Source: Atherix ibis (lineage: Eukaryota; Arthropoda; Insecta; Diptera; Athericidae). Taken from it: 64,000 nucleotides of DNA. Position 1 is the stretch's first letter. Every line of letters starts with the position of its first letter. The notes beneath the pieces were generated by a model. It was not told where the DNA came from, did no database searches, and worked only from the letters and a program-made list of their open reading frames with translations. The stretch lies in the NCBI GenBank assembly GCA_958298945.1, contig OY282606.1:29671740-29735739 (forward strand), written 5' to 3'. A program made the translations under genes and the position numbers. Shown here piece by piece: positions 1 through 12,700 of this stretch.

Positions 1-943
1 TCAAAACGCCAACTTTTGCGCGATCAAAACTTCAAAAGCAAACCAATCCTTTTGGCGACCATGCAAATTTTTTCGAACGCATAAGTATCCGCATGAGTCT
101 TTAACTTTTATTTGAAATGCGAAGCAGGATCCGCTTGAGCTTACATCTTTTATATCACACTAGTGAAACGAGATTTTTTTCGATCTTTACTCATCTAAAT
201 AGAAAATAGGCATTTTAAAAATTCAAAAGTAACAACTAATACACATAATAAAAGCAAGGGAATAGAAAAAAAAGTATTAAATAAGATCGATAGTTATGGG
301 GAGTATTTCAACAAATCGTGGGACAAGTAATACATAAGTCGTCGACAGTTGATCGTCTATTTAGATTTAGTCTTTTAAGTATTGTGTGTGGATTTCGTGT
401 CACACCAAACCTGTGGTTGTGGTCTTTTAGTGCCATTAAGATATATGGTATTGCATGGTTTACGACGTAGAATAAAAGTTATGTGGACACATTTGCGCTC
501 GTTCGTTTTATTTCTCCATTGGTAAACTAGTGCCGGACAATTCGATTTAGGTTTAGAGAATTTCAAAAGCATGGTGGGATTATTCTGTAGATACAAAGCG
601 GGAAGTACGAGTATGATAAGCATAAAAGTCCTAGAATCAACAAAAAAATTTTAAATATAAAAAAAAATACTGCAAGAATATTTTATTTTGATTAAATTAA
701 ATTAATTAATGCACATCTTTGAATGTAGTTTAAAAAATAATTAATAAAATCAACAAGCATGAAATAATAATCATCAGCTCGTTTTTGTTGAAATTATTTG
801 TTTTCTTGTTTAATATTCACTATAAAAATGATATCAAATTAGTTTTATTATCATTTTAATGGATCAAAAAATTAGTATATTTCCCAAATTACGTGATCAT
901 TATTTTATTATGAATTTTTAATGATCAATTTGTATATTTTTAT
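1..943 (+). repeat. Long direct repeat, left copy
   Basis: This stretch is repeated almost unchanged at 7132-8074, in the same orientation and 7131 bp away. The first 150 bases differ at several sites and the rest at few, so overall identity looks like 95-98 percent by eye. The repeat ends at the same internal base in both copies, but its left border lies at or before the window start. A minus-strand reading frame of 82 codons (375-623) is present in both copies with two substitutions; I do not recognise the product. No primer-binding site follows the left copy and no polypurine tract precedes the right one, so an LTR pair is unlikely. A segmental duplication or two copies of an unknown element fit better. 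Confidence 0.8.
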
Positions 944-1039
944 TATAAACTAAATTTTTGTTAATTTCTCTAGTAAAAATGAAGATGTCAACTTACCAAA
1001 AGAAATAATTTCCCGGATCCTCATTCCGTTGAGTGAACA

Positions 1040-1705
1040 GCAACCCTTAATAAAACACTTCAATCTCCGAAATAAAAACTTCGTATTAAATGTTATCAAC
1101 AATATAACTATTTATATAAATATTTACTTTTTCGTAAATACTTCAAAAAACATAGAAACTACACTTTTACTTGCACTTTCTGATAAGTGCCAAAATAACA
1201 ACTTGAAAAACCACAAAAGCATGCAAGCATTTCGGTATGCTACCACTTTCATGGAGAATGGCGTGTTTTAAAACTCTCCGAAAGTCTACAAAATTGAAGC
1301 GCTTGATATTTAATTGATATTTACGAAGTAAATAATAAACTTAAAATACGAAGTAAATAATAAACTTACATTTTATATCAAAAGATTGTACGAAAAATAA
1401 AAATTATCTGTCGTTGTCTATAAATTGTATTTTTGTTTGCAATAAGTGAGTCAAAATTAATATTAATTATGCTTTTGCAATTCAGTAAATTTCTATTACC
1501 AAAACTAGATGTCAGTGGGTGCCATGTCTACATAAAAAAATCTTCACAAAAGTATGCAAACGTTACGATTTCTCGCCGCTTTTGCAATAATTCGGCCAGA
1601 ATATGCGTCAGATTTACGATAAACGAAGGTTTACACGAAGTAGGAACGAACCTTAATCGAAAGTTTACACGAAGTAGTAACAGAGTGAACAACACAACAA
1701 TATAA
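1040..1705 (+). repeat. Copy of the foldback repeat family also at 49.2-50.9 kb
   Basis: Two blocks of this stretch recur in both arms of the inverted repeat at 49236-50925. One is around 1080-1275, ending in the motif GGAGAATGGCGTGTTTTAAA. The other is around 1430-1600 and contains CTAGATGTCAGTGGGTG. The open frame at 1433-1705 is shared with the frame at 50725-50925, but both are short and lack any known domain, so I treat this as non-coding repeat. Only one arm is present here. Confidence 0.65.
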
Positions 1706-2579
1706 AAATATTCTATTATTTTTAAATTTGCTGAAGTATTTTGACATTTCGATATATTAATAATGGATTTTCAAAATGGCTGCCAATAATACGTTAATAG
1801 CTATTATTGGCTTATAATTTTTTTTTATATTTTTATTTCTATTATTTTCTCTATAAAATTATAAATTTATTATAACAAGGGGATTTATACCGTAAATTAT
1901 AAATCAAAACCCATCGAAAGTTGTCCACCTAATTTGAGTTGGAAGATTGTAATAAATCTCGGAGACCTTGTCTCTTAACTTTTCGATAAGTATTTTTGTC
2001 GTGGGTAATGGAAGAAAGGTCTCTTGCCGGTGGATTATGATGATAGGATAAAAGAGAATGATTTTTTTCATAACGGAATATGCACTGGTCGTGAACAAAT
2101 TTAGGTAGAATCTGGAATTGCAATAGGAATTAGAACATTCGGTTGAACCGCAAAGTTCAGTTCCGCAATTCTAAATACGTGTAGGCTTCATAATTTAATT
2201 GCATTTTAAAAGTTTTCTATTTATTGTGAATTGCGAACGGTTGTCCAGTAGTTAAGTATTTATCAATATTATCTGTTAGTTTCAAGTTAATCTCTTATTT
2301 AGGTAATGTCCTATACGACGCACTTCAGTACATTGTGGAATCATGTAGCTATCAAGGTAGACATAACATATAGAACCAGGAAGGGTTACCGTTGGTAAAG
2401 AGTGAAATTAATATGACCAATTTTCTATTTTATTTAACTTTATTTTTCAAAGCACAAAATTGACTAACCCGCGTATTTATATTTTTGCAATTATAGCTCT
2501 ATGCAAAAATAAATTAACCCCAAAAAAACAAAAAAAACAATTTTTAACTTTGATTATTTACCCTTTCTAATTTCAGGTA
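1706..2579. other. Intergenic, no gene recognised
   Basis: AT-rich DNA with two overlapping 64-codon minus-strand frames at 1904-2123 that match nothing I know. The stretch 2240-2400 is less AT-rich but has no open frame. It forms the 3-prime flank of the minus-strand DUF1091 gene. Confidence 0.5.
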
Positions 2580-3300
2580 TCACCACGATGTGACTCTTGC
2601 ATTAGCAGTGAATGTTGTTAGTACTTTCTTTTTGCCATCCATAAGTGAATTTTTCACCATATATATACCGTCTTCAAAAACGCTTGGCATACGTGACAAA
2701 TCTACTGTCATATTTTTTATTTCTAACGTTCCCTTGAATACAAACATATAAATGTTAAATAACAAATTATAGTTAATATATGTGCATTCTCAATTTACAT
2801 TCAGAGGACATTTGAACACCGTATTTGTATACTTTCGAATATAATATTCCGCTATCGGCAACATAATTCCTTTGTGATTTTCAAAGAAATTACATATATT
2901 TTCCGAAATATTAATTCCTATTGGTTGGAATGTATTCCGACGCTGGTATACAACGACATGCATCTAAAATATTTTTTTACATTTTGATTTAATCTATTTG
3001 AAAATAAAAGAGATCTTAATTCATACCCAAGGATTGTTAATAGGTCGTGCTAGTACACATTTTATATTAATTTGACTAACTCCTCTTCGTATAGCCTTCA
3101 AAAAGCAATGCTTCTCAAGGCATAAACAATCATCATAGCAATCGCACGTTAGTTTATAAATATGAACTGATTTTAGTAACTAAAATTTAAATAGTTTTTA
3201 AATTAATATAATAATTTTAATTCAGTCATAGAATTGATATTACTTCAACAGTGACAAATATTTGAAATAAAACTATTAAAAAGAAATATTTCTTATGCAT
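2580..3300 (-). CDS. DUF1091 (DM8) family secreted protein, minus-strand paralogue
   Basis: Four exons, all introns phase 0: 3300-3244, 3179-3027, 2963-2799 and 2732-2580, giving 175 residues. Exon 1 encodes MHKKYFFLIVLFQIF, a signal peptide. Exon 2 carries the cysteine cluster and the family block KHCFLKAIRRGVSQINIKC. Exon 3 carries PIGINISENICNFFEN and ends in FKCPL. Exon 4 carries DLSRMPSVFEDGIYMV. These blocks are diagnostic of DUF1091, a fly-expanded family of small secreted proteins of unknown function; some relatives are chemosensory (CheB type). Exon borders, phases and the 165-nt exon 3 match the plus-strand gene at 8206-8952 exactly, so the two are paralogues. There is no disabling mutation. 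Splice sites were inferred by eye. Confidence 0.85.
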
Positions 3301-3555
3301 TTTTATTGACCAAAGTTAGTTTTTGTTACCAAATTTACTATTAAACTGAAATAATTTCTAAAATCATTGCAATTATATATACGCCAATACGTAAGTGGCT
3401 ATTTAACATAGTTAGTTTTTTTTGCAATACTAATTTTCCGATTATGATTGATTATTGTCAACAAACTAACAAAATATTGTTTTTATCTAATGAAAAAATC
3501 ATAATTTTGTATAATTTATGTTGTCATTAGTAATTCAAAAATTGCCTCATTAAGG

Positions 3556-3900
3556 TTATTGCGAGTCTCTTTTTTTTAAACTAATTATGATATGATGTAC
3601 TTTTCCGACAAAAACTCGTTGATGGAGATGGTCGTTTGATAGGGAACGGTTGTCATGGTAAAGCATCCAAGTGTATCTAATGTCAGAGCTGATGCGAAGA
3701 GTCTTGTTTCTGAGCCTTTCAAGGAGCTTCAATATTGATCGACGGTATGACGACCTCACAAACGAACTTATTCGTTCCACAATTTTATCAGTCCATCAGC
3801 AAGTTCATCTTTCACAGTTTTTGGCACCCAAAAAATGCCTCATGACACCGGAAAACTTATGCTCTTGATAAGAAATTTTCCCCAAAATATCCTTATCAAG
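3556..3900 (-). mobile_element. Mariner-type transposase fragment
   Basis: Read on the minus strand, 3740-3590 encodes a degraded version of the block around the second catalytic aspartate (frame TWMLYHDNRSLSNDHLHQRVF, resembling the mariner pattern W-x-HHDNAP-H). The same block appears on the plus strand at 36795-36910 with clear nucleotide similarity. No terminal repeats were found and the copy has no full frame. Confidence 0.55.
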
Positions 3901-4084
3901 AGCACATCCTTTCATAAGTCAAATTCGCTCTACAGAGTCGCTTAGTTACATTTTTTGTTAAACATAGTCATTTTATATATAGGTTCACCATATTCTCAAC
4001 AGCCCTCCTAATTGACCACAACTCGCCATGGAAGGCCGAACATATATGGTATAGTATATGCAATAGATGGAAAGTAGTTCACGG

Positions 4085-4400
4085 TGCATGGTCATCCGTC
4101 ATCAACAACTGAATCGGTGAACATTAGAACCGAATTAGCGAGCCTATACAGCAGTTCTATGAAGAATTTCCCTTCCCGTACCTGCTGAATGATATAGACA
4201 TCCTTATCTTCGCTCCTAACCATAGTTTCCAGTCCGTGTGTGGAAGGGAGATTAGCAAATCGAGGGAAAATGTGGATGAATTTCTTTATAGTTCGGAGAT
4301 TATTAGAAAAATGGCGGATGAAGAATTACTTTTAGAAGAGGTGATGGAAGTGTTTTGTTTTAAAAGATTGTGAAGAGAATATTCGGGGAGCAAATATTTT
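4085..4400 (+). pseudogene. Unknown coding fragment with FYEEF...YLLND...FAPN block
   Basis: A broken plus-strand frame reads QFYEEFPFPYLLNDIDIL followed by FAPN at about 4147-4235, then continues with a hydrophilic stretch to about 4375. A related block, FYNEEYESV...YLLSDLEIL then FAPN, occurs at 26390-26490, and its last part recurs at 32440-32500. I do not know the parent protein. Three dispersed copies suggest a repetitive element or a gene fragment carried by one. Confidence 0.35.
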
Positions 4401-4705
4401 TATAAGTGAGGTTAATAAGGAATGTGTAAAAGTAGTGTAAGATGGGTTTTCGATCAATTTCAATAGGAAATCCTACATTTCTGACTAACCAAAATCTTTA
4501 CCATATTAAAAATGATATTGAATTGGTCGATAGTGTTATTATTCTGCAGATTTAAAAAATATATATATTCTTTGATAAAGTATCATTTTTGAACACAGAC
4601 AAAAAAAATTCCAAATGTCTTCCTGCGGCTAAACAACAAAGTCAATTTGGGGTGATGACAAATCTATCTAATGCCTTCTTAGATCATACTTAGCCGGTAG
4701 GACTG

Positions 4706-5564
4706 TGGTTTTATGTTACATTTTTGTTATCTTGCCGCGGCCCGAGCTAGTTGCTCATTGCGAAATTTTTCAAATTTTATTTAATAATAAAAATGCAATA
4801 AAAATAAATTGCCTATTCTTTTTAAATTATTTTTGGTGAATTTGGAGCACTCCTTATGATGCCAGTGATGTTGTGAAAAAATATTTGTGATATGGTCGAT
4901 GCTAAAACAGGCACCTTGTATAATGCCGATGTTGAAACAGGCACCCTGTACTGCAAGTAGCCTGGTTTGGTTTGGTAATTGTTGAGTCAAATATCCAAAT
5001 TCATCAGCGAAATTAATGAATTTTTTACGAAAAATTGCTCCTACCAAATTATGTGATGCTATCGACGCCCAGTGCAGGCGGAATTTTCCAACAAAGTCAC
5101 GCGATTTGCTTGAATTCTGTCTTCTCTTTGCCAATCTGGAAAAATTGATGAAAATACGTGTAATCCCGTGAGAAAAACGATGAAAATGTCCACAAAAATA
5201 TAGATAAACTGTAATATTTGTCGTCGATGAACCGGATATTGTCAATATTTTTTATGTTTTCTGCTGCACGTGTTTCATGCACCATGTTGTTTACGGTTTT
5301 CAAGTCGAAAATTTCTAATCACTAATCGTGATTCATCCACAATAATAATGCGAATTATTTTGAAAAAAAAATCTTTCTTTATTAGGATTGCACATTTTTC
5401 ACCATTATTTATTGTTATTTTTGGTCGATGATTGTCAATTTGTTTATTTTTTTGTGTTTTTGAGTTGCAGCATTTTTTTAGCACTTTTTGAAAAACTGGG
5501 GTCACCAAAGTGGTTTTATGTTACCTTTTTGTTATGTTGCCGCGTCCCGAGCTATTTGCTCAGT
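4706..5564 (-). mobile_element. Possible element bounded by 57-bp direct repeats
   Basis: The segment from GTGGTTTTATGTTAC to CCCGAGCTAGTTGCTCA at 4707-4763 is repeated with five or so changes at 5511-5564. Between the copies is about 750 bp with a broken minus-strand frame (4781-5303), which reads FRLHWASIASHNLVGAIF and GYLTQQLPNQTRLLAV. I cannot assign it to a transposase family with confidence. The direct terminal duplication could be target-site-linked, a small LTR-like unit, or a tandem duplication. Confidence 0.35.
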
Positions 5565-5689
5565 AATTTCCATAAAATAAGGAAAACAATAAATACACGG
5601 ATGAGTTAATTTTTAACTATGGTACGACTGACTGTGCAACGCACATTTATTGCCATGGTGCTCAGCTGTGCACAAGTGACTGCTAATGT

Positions 5690-7060
5690 GTATATGTGTA
5701 GTATGACTGTTTGTATGAATGTTTTAGTTTTAAGTCCAATTGCCACAGGACTATTACTGTGAAAGTTAATAGCCACTTCTCTAGGCAGCGCATAAAAGAA
5801 AATGGTATTCCACAGGGATCTCCCATTTACACATTTCTTTTCATCATATACATTAACTCTCTTTCCTCTTCTTTACAAAAATTTCTCCCTGTCGGAGAAA
5901 AATATCCTTAACCCTTTTCTATATTGCGTCCCTACTTATGGACGATCCTTTCGTCCATTAACACCAAGCTTTCCACTAATTACGATGGGAAGCCGTTGGT
6001 GAAATCAGTAATGTATATATAGACCGAACTGAGAAGCTTCAGGAAAAAGAAAACGCACTCGCTTTTATGCAGGAAAATTTTTTTGCAAGTGCTTAATGAG
6101 ATGAAAAATGCCACGCTACTTTTTACAGATGCGACCGTAAATAATGATGGAGCGGCCTATGCTGTTATCCAGCACCTGAGCGACCGTTTCTGTAAGCTGG
6201 CATACCGTAGTTTTCCTCTCAGGGCAGCGTCCAATTATGTCGAACTTTGGTATGTTAGTGGTGCCATTGATAAGCCAGTCACTTTTAATGCCCATAAGAG
6301 AAAAATGTGTAAAAATATTATTATTTATACTGATTATCCCTCTGCAATTTATGACATTATGGGCATAAAGTGCAACCCCGTTCTGGACCACATTCGCTAC
6401 CTTTTGTTTAAAAATAGACATTTAGAACTTCGTTGGGTTCCAGGTCATGTGGATATTTAAAGAAATGAGCACGCAGACTTGCTGGCAAAAGCTGTTCTCC
6501 AACGACCAACATTTACGGTCATATCTGACATGCCTCAGCTGCTCAACAATTGGCAAACGCAGAGATGGGGAGAAGCAAGACTTGTAATCTCTCAAAACAC
6601 TAGAATTACACTTTTCGGCCCCTATATTCGGATACCAATCCGAAGTTCTGGGCAAGAAATCTGCTCAGGATTAGAACTGGTCATACTGCGTTTAGACACG
6701 ACTTCCTATTTAACAACCTTTAACCCCACAGCTGCCTAAACTGCGGAGTTCCTCTTACAATTTTACATATCCTCAGGGACTGCCGCCTTACCTTTGATTT
6801 TTTTCTCTAGTAGAATTCCTCCTATGTAATAGCTACTTGACCCTTCCACTTTATACCCAAGGCCTCTTTATAATCTTCTAAGCCATCTTCCTAGGTTTTA
6901 TTAACAGAATATAAACTAAACTTTCATTTCTATCAAACTAACTGTTACATCCCATAAACTTGTTGTGCTAAACGGTAATTAAGTTTTGCTAATTTGTCCA
7001 CGTAGGACATATTAACATCTAACATATGGCCTTTAGGGTCGTAGTGCTGAAGCAGTAACC
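5690..7060 (+). mobile_element. Degenerate non-LTR retrotransposon, RT end plus RNase H
   Basis: At about 5790-5890 the frame reads GIPQGSPIYTFLFIIYIN, the reverse-transcriptase block that precedes the catalytic YxDD; the downstream RT part is eroded. At 6083-6500 an RNase H domain follows: LLFTDATVNNDGAAYAVI carries the first Asp, IIYTDYPSAIY the third, and LRWVPGHVDI, a stop, then RNEHADLLAKA give the last motifs. A cysteine-rich tail (CLNCGVPL...ILHILRDC) sits at 6730-6790. RT followed by RNase H in this order is typical of I- and some Jockey-type elements. Stops and frameshifts make it inactive, and the 5-prime half is missing. Confidence 0.75.
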
Positions 7061-7131
7061 CCTGAACCCCTATGTTCGTGGAGTACCTACTACAAATAAA
7101 CAATTTTCCAGATGTCAATAATTGCAGAAAT

Positions 7132-8074
7132 CAAAATGCCAACTTTTGCGCGATCAAAACTTACAAAGCAAACAAATGCTTTTGGCGGCCATGCAATTTT
7201 TTTCGAACGCATACAGGATCCGCATGATTCTTTAACTTTTATTTGAAATGCGAAGCAGGATCCGCTTGAGCTTACATCTTTTATATCACACTAGTGAGAC
7301 GAGATTTTTTTCGATCTTTACTCATCTAAATAGAAAATAGACATTTTAAAAATTCGAAAGTAACAACTAATACACATAATAAAAGCAAGGGAATAGAAAA
7401 AAAGTATTAAATAAGATCGATAGTTATGGGGAGTATTTCAACAAATCGTGGGACAAGTAATACATAAGTCGTCGACAGTTGATCGTCTATTTAGATTTAG
7501 TCTTTTAAGTATTGTGTGTGGATTTCGTGTCACACCAAACCTGTGGTTGTGGTTTTTTAGTGCCATTAAGATATATGGTATTGCATGGTTTACGACGTAG
7601 AATAAAAGTTATGTGGACACATTTGCGCTCGTTCGTTTTATTTCTCCATTGGTAAACTAGTGTCGGACAATTCGATTTAGGTTTAGAGAATTTCAAAAGC
7701 ATGGTGGGATTATTCTGTAGATACAAAGCGGGAAGTACGAGTATGATAAGCATAAAAGTCCTAGAATCAACAACAAAAATTTTAAATATAAAAAAAAATA
7801 CTGCAAGAATATTTTATATTGATTAAATTAAATTAATTAATGCACATCTTTGAATATAATTTAAAAAATAATTAATAAAATCAACAAGCATGAAATAATA
7901 ATCATCAGCTCGTTATTGTTGAAATTATTTGTTTTCTTGTTTAATATTCACTATAAAAATGATATCAAATTAGTTTTATTATCATTTTAATGGATCAAAA
8001 AATTTGTATATTTCCCAAATTACATGATCATTATTTTATTATGAATTTTTAATGATCACTTTGTATATTTTTAT
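7132..8074 (+). repeat. Long direct repeat, right copy
   Basis: Second copy of the 943-bp repeat at 1-943. It begins directly after the tail of the non-LTR element and ends 131 bp before the start codon of the plus-strand DUF1091 gene, so it may contribute to that gene's promoter region. The 82-codon minus-strand frame is at 7505-7753. Confidence 0.8.
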
Positions 8075-8205
8075 ATTCTAATGAACAGGAAAAATTCTAT
8101 ATCTCAAGTTGTTTAAAAAAAATTCAATTGTATTGTTTTGGTGGTCACATTAAACACATTACTGAGCAAATAAATATTCCTTTTGAAAATATATTAGTTA
8201 TTAAT

Positions 8206-8952
8206 ATGAGTTTTCTAACAAATTGTAAAATATTTTGCTTGGTTGTGTTTATTTTTAATTTTGGGGTAAGATTTTACTTTTTCATATGGTAGTATTTTAA
8301 AACAAATTCAATAAAATTATATTTTAAAAACTGTTTTAGTTATCATATTCAAAAAATACTATACACATTTATAAATTGCAATGTAAGGAAATGGATGAAA
8401 CACTGTGTAAAGAGAGCGTATGCAATTTGAAGCCAATTCGTCGTGGAGTATCATTAATAAATTTAAAATGTATTCTAAATCGTACTTTAACTAAAGCCTA
8501 TGTATGCAAAATTTAGAAGCGAGTAAAAATGTCTAATAATGTAATAAAAATTTTTAGTTATCATTCAAAGTATTCAAACAATTAGAAAGACTTCAACCTG
8601 CTGGCCTTGATAGAACAGAAGATTTGTGCGCATTTTTCGATAACAAATATGGTGGATTTCTTTTCGTTGTAAATGAGCTCTTAAAAAAGTATACAACCTT
8701 TGAATATAAATGTCCAATAGTGGTAAATATTACATTTATTTCGTATTAGCAGTTTTATTAAAAAATTTTAATTTTTATTGAGTACAGGAAAAATTAGAGC
8801 TAAGAAATCTTAGCCTAGACCTATCGAATTTCCCGAGTATAATACCGGAAGGAATATATTTAGTCGATATATATTTATTGGACAAAAAGAGGACGCCACT
8901 GGCAATGTTATCTATGGGTGCAAAAATTGGAACCAAAACAAATTTTAAATAA
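8206..8952 (+). CDS. DUF1091 (DM8) family secreted protein, plus-strand paralogue
   Basis: Four exons with phase-0 introns: 8206-8265, 8340-8501, 8558-8722 and 8788-8952, giving 183 residues. Exon 1 is a signal peptide (MSFLTNCKIFCLVVFIFNF). Exon 2 has CNLKPIRRGVSLINLKC, exon 3 has GLDRTEDLCAFFDN and FEYKCPI, and exon 4 has LRNLSLDLSNFPSIIPEGIY and ends TKTNFK. Each block aligns with the minus-strand paralogue 5 kb to the left, and introns fall at identical positions. The length is normal for the family. Function is unknown; a secreted, lipid- or ligand-binding or chemosensory role is only an analogy with relatives. Confidence 0.88.
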
Positions 8953-9725
8953 TTCTAAAGAAAATCTATATGATATATTGAATATAACTTATTAGTTGAT
9001 TACATCAAATGTATGATTATAAACCATTATTTTAAAGTATTGTATTTATGAATGCTACGTAATCGACTAAAACTAATTATTCCGTCTATTTGTAATTTAA
9101 TTGTAGTCTCGTTACGGTATTTTGGAAATTGGTGAAATTTATTTCATATATGTTAATATCTTCTTACTGAAAATTTAAATACATTTTTAATATAACCATA
9201 ATAATTATAATTTTTTACTTTTAAAACAAACTCTTATAATTTTAACATTTTGGATTAATTAATCAGATTAAAGTTTCTCCTCACGGTTCAGGTCGCTTTA
9301 TCATTGTTGTCAAATGTATTTTAAATGACACTTTTTATATCCAATTCAATATATATGTAATTATCCACATCACATATTTATTCACAATAGATTTTTTTTT
9401 TTTTGATAAAACCGAAATTCTCTACTTAATCAATCATTGATGAGGAATTTTGTAGAATTAAGTTTATGAAACCTTACTGAAACTAGATTATAAACTAATT
9501 ATCTCCACTAAAAAAATAAATTTAAAAATAAAACTAAATATTGACTGTATTTTTTTTTTAAATTTATATTTAAATAAGTCATAAAATAAGAAAAAATTTA
9601 TAGTTTATTTGTTTTTAAAAATATAATTTATTCTGATAAAATATATATTGTTTCTTTAATATGTGTATTGCCAAATTTTATTTATAATAAAATTAAAAAT
9701 ATATTGTCAGTTGTTTAGGAATTGA
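8953..9725. other. Intergenic between convergent DUF1091 and Gcna genes
   Basis: Very AT-rich 3-prime flanks with no open frame worth noting. A TTTATT at about 9676 reads AATAAA on the minus strand about 45 bp past the Gcna stop, and is a plausible polyadenylation signal. Confidence 0.5.
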
Positions 9726-12700
9726 TCATGTTACCCCGCCATTAACATTTACATTTGCGAATTCAGCGCTCAAAATCTTCATAACGTCTGCATGTTTCAC
9801 TTCTGGTTTTCTATATTTCTTGTAATTTTCTTTGACAAATTTTGCAAACCCATTTGGTGTTCTCAATGGCTGCGGCGTAACATTACCTTCCTTGTCTCTC
9901 TTATTTAAAAATATTTCTATTGCACCATGACAATATGAACATCGAATGTTCTCAACTTTTTTCGATTTCGAGTGTGCTTGCGATCTATAAAAAAAAATAA
10001 TATATATATAAACATGATTGCAAAAATATATTATACAAATAATACATACTTTGCATTGCACAAAGTACATTTATAAGTGTATTTATATTCAATGTCATAT
10101 TGATGGCAAACACCAATTTTTGGAAGCTCCGGAAATACACGAGTAGCTTTAGCTGCCCTATAAATATAATTAACATAAAATTATAAATTATTTATAAATC
10201 TAATTTATAATATATATTGAATATATGAATGCATACCAAGCCTTCCAAACTGCTCCATGACCAGTTGCATTATCAAATATCCATGTAGCCGCATGACATA
10301 GTTCATGAATTAATGTGCAACGCAAACGGTCTGCACTCGTCAGAACCTTTTCGCTTAGCTCGACATAGCTAGTGCGAACAGTACCCCTGCAATTAAATAT
10401 GATAATAATATTTTTTTTATACAGTTAATAGCAAAGAAAATTATATACTTACTTCTTTTTGTTTGTACACCGTCCAGCAGTATTTAATAATTTCTTATTC
10501 CATTTAATCTCCACATTAAGTTTATTATCAAAAATATTTTCATTATAAATTCTATAAAGTCTCTGTACCAATTCATCCTTTTTATTTCTATAATTTTCAC
10601 GATAATATAATGCTTCATGATCGCAAAATTGTTTTGAAACAGCAACTTTTATTGAGAGAAAATATAAATCACAATTTAAAAGAATAATAAAAACAAAGTT
10701 AAATAAATAATAAATACCATCGAGAGAAGCAAGAAAACCATACATCCTTTTGAAATTAAAATCATTTTCTTTGCATTTAAATTGCATATCGTCATTTCTT
10801 TCTTTCAGTGGTGTTGTTTGATTACTATTACTATCTGAAATAATTATAATTTTTTTTAAAATTATTTTCTTAAAAATATATTAACGAATAAAGAAAAAAT
10901 AATCTGATTTTGTTAAATTGTTGTTCTCACTTTTCTTATTAGATCCTTTTTCATTTTTACCGATAGTGGGCGTACCACGCTTAACCGCTTCCAATTTCTT
11001 ATTCAACGGTGTTATAAATGGAATTGGGGTTTTAAGTTTAACATTTTCCTCTTCAATACTTTCTGGAGAAGAGATTTTCTCAAATGTATACTGTTTATAT
11101 ACATTATCTCCTTCTTCGTCCTCATAACCAAATTTTGGAGTAAAAAGTTTTCTTCTAGTTTTTTCACTAATAAATATATTTTTTTTATAGTTAATAATTT
11201 ATGCTAAAAAAATCATAAAATATTACGTTGTTTGTGGTGTACAGAATTTGGGCTTTTCGACATATTTATAGCCTGACAAAATTCTTTCTAAACGTTCATT
11301 GAAATTATCATCTATATGTAAAAAAAAAAAAAAAGGTAATATTCATAATGTCTGAAAGAATTTATTTTGATAATTACCGTGGTTTGCTTCTGGACTAGTA
11401 CATTCTTCTTGGATACTAACTACATCTGATGTTAAATCCAAATAGACAACACTATCTTTTGAATTATTTTTTCTGGGTTTTCGGCTTATTCTCTCATAAG
11501 AATTTTCACTTGACGAATCTGAATTATTTTTATCTTCTTCTTCAGAATCGTCTAATCCATAGATTTTCGAAAAACGTTTACGGCAAGTACGTCCTTAAAT
11601 AAAATCATGAAAAAAAAATCAAATGCCAATTTTTTTTTCATTGAATTTCATTTTGAAAATAAAAACAATTTGTACATTTGTTTTGATTAGTTAATCCATG
11701 GGAAATTAACATACCTGAACGAGTGGTATTGAATTTTGTTGATGATGATGGATTCGTTGAAGATATTTCCTTCATAACAGGTTTTTTAAAAACATGTGCG
11801 CTTCCCAACGAATCCGAATCTTCCAGTCTTTTATCGGTATTTGCAATTTTTTTTTGTGATTTAACTTTTGAAACTGAAGATTTGCTCTTATTATTTTCAT
11901 CACTAGAGGAATCACTATTATCGCATAAATTCTTCAAACGTTCATGGATTTCCTGACCTTTTTGATATACATCTATTTAATGCTCATAAATCTCTATAAT
12001 GGCTATACAAATAATAATTACCTGGACGTTTTACTTTGTATTTCGGTGCTGGTGTTAAGATTTTCGGCTTTGGCCAATTATTTTCTTGATTTTTTACAAT
12101 ATTTTCACGATTAGACAACCTCGTTGATTCTAAATCAGCTTTTATATTGTTATGGACTAAATAAGATATAAAAAATATAAATTTAAAATATGTACACTTA
12201 TAGAACAAATAAAATTAAATTATATTAAATAATAGCTTAATTATATGAATTTCGTACATGATGAAAAGTCCCCTAGGAAAGTTGTGTCATTACAGGTTTT
12301 GTTTGTTTTATTTAAAAGCAAAGTAGCCTTTCGAGTGTGTTTGATAATTTCTGGAGTTCGCCACTCCTCTCCGTATATCTGATCAAGTACCCGTCTTTCG
12401 GCTTCACTTAAAATTCGTGCTGGCCTTGTAGATATCACTGGGCTTTTAAATTCTGCCTCAGCAGGAACATCAACAGGATTTTCAGCACAAGTTTGTGGCA
12501 TACTATCCGTGCTAACATAAATAGCCTCATGAACTCCCTCACATTTAGTTTTTGCGCAATTTTCACATGCTAATTCTTCCGTATTACTCTTGTTAATTTG
12601 TTCTTCATTTAAATTTTTTTCTGCTGACCCTTCGTTTTGTACGCCAGCACCAACATTAACATTAGATTCGTCATTTTTAGGAGTTCGCATCTCATTCGTC

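Noticed and set aside
1..8074. The direct repeats as LTRs of a retrovirus-like element
   Set aside because: No primer-binding site, polypurine tract or gag-pol lies between them; the interior holds an intact host gene and an unrelated non-LTR fragment.
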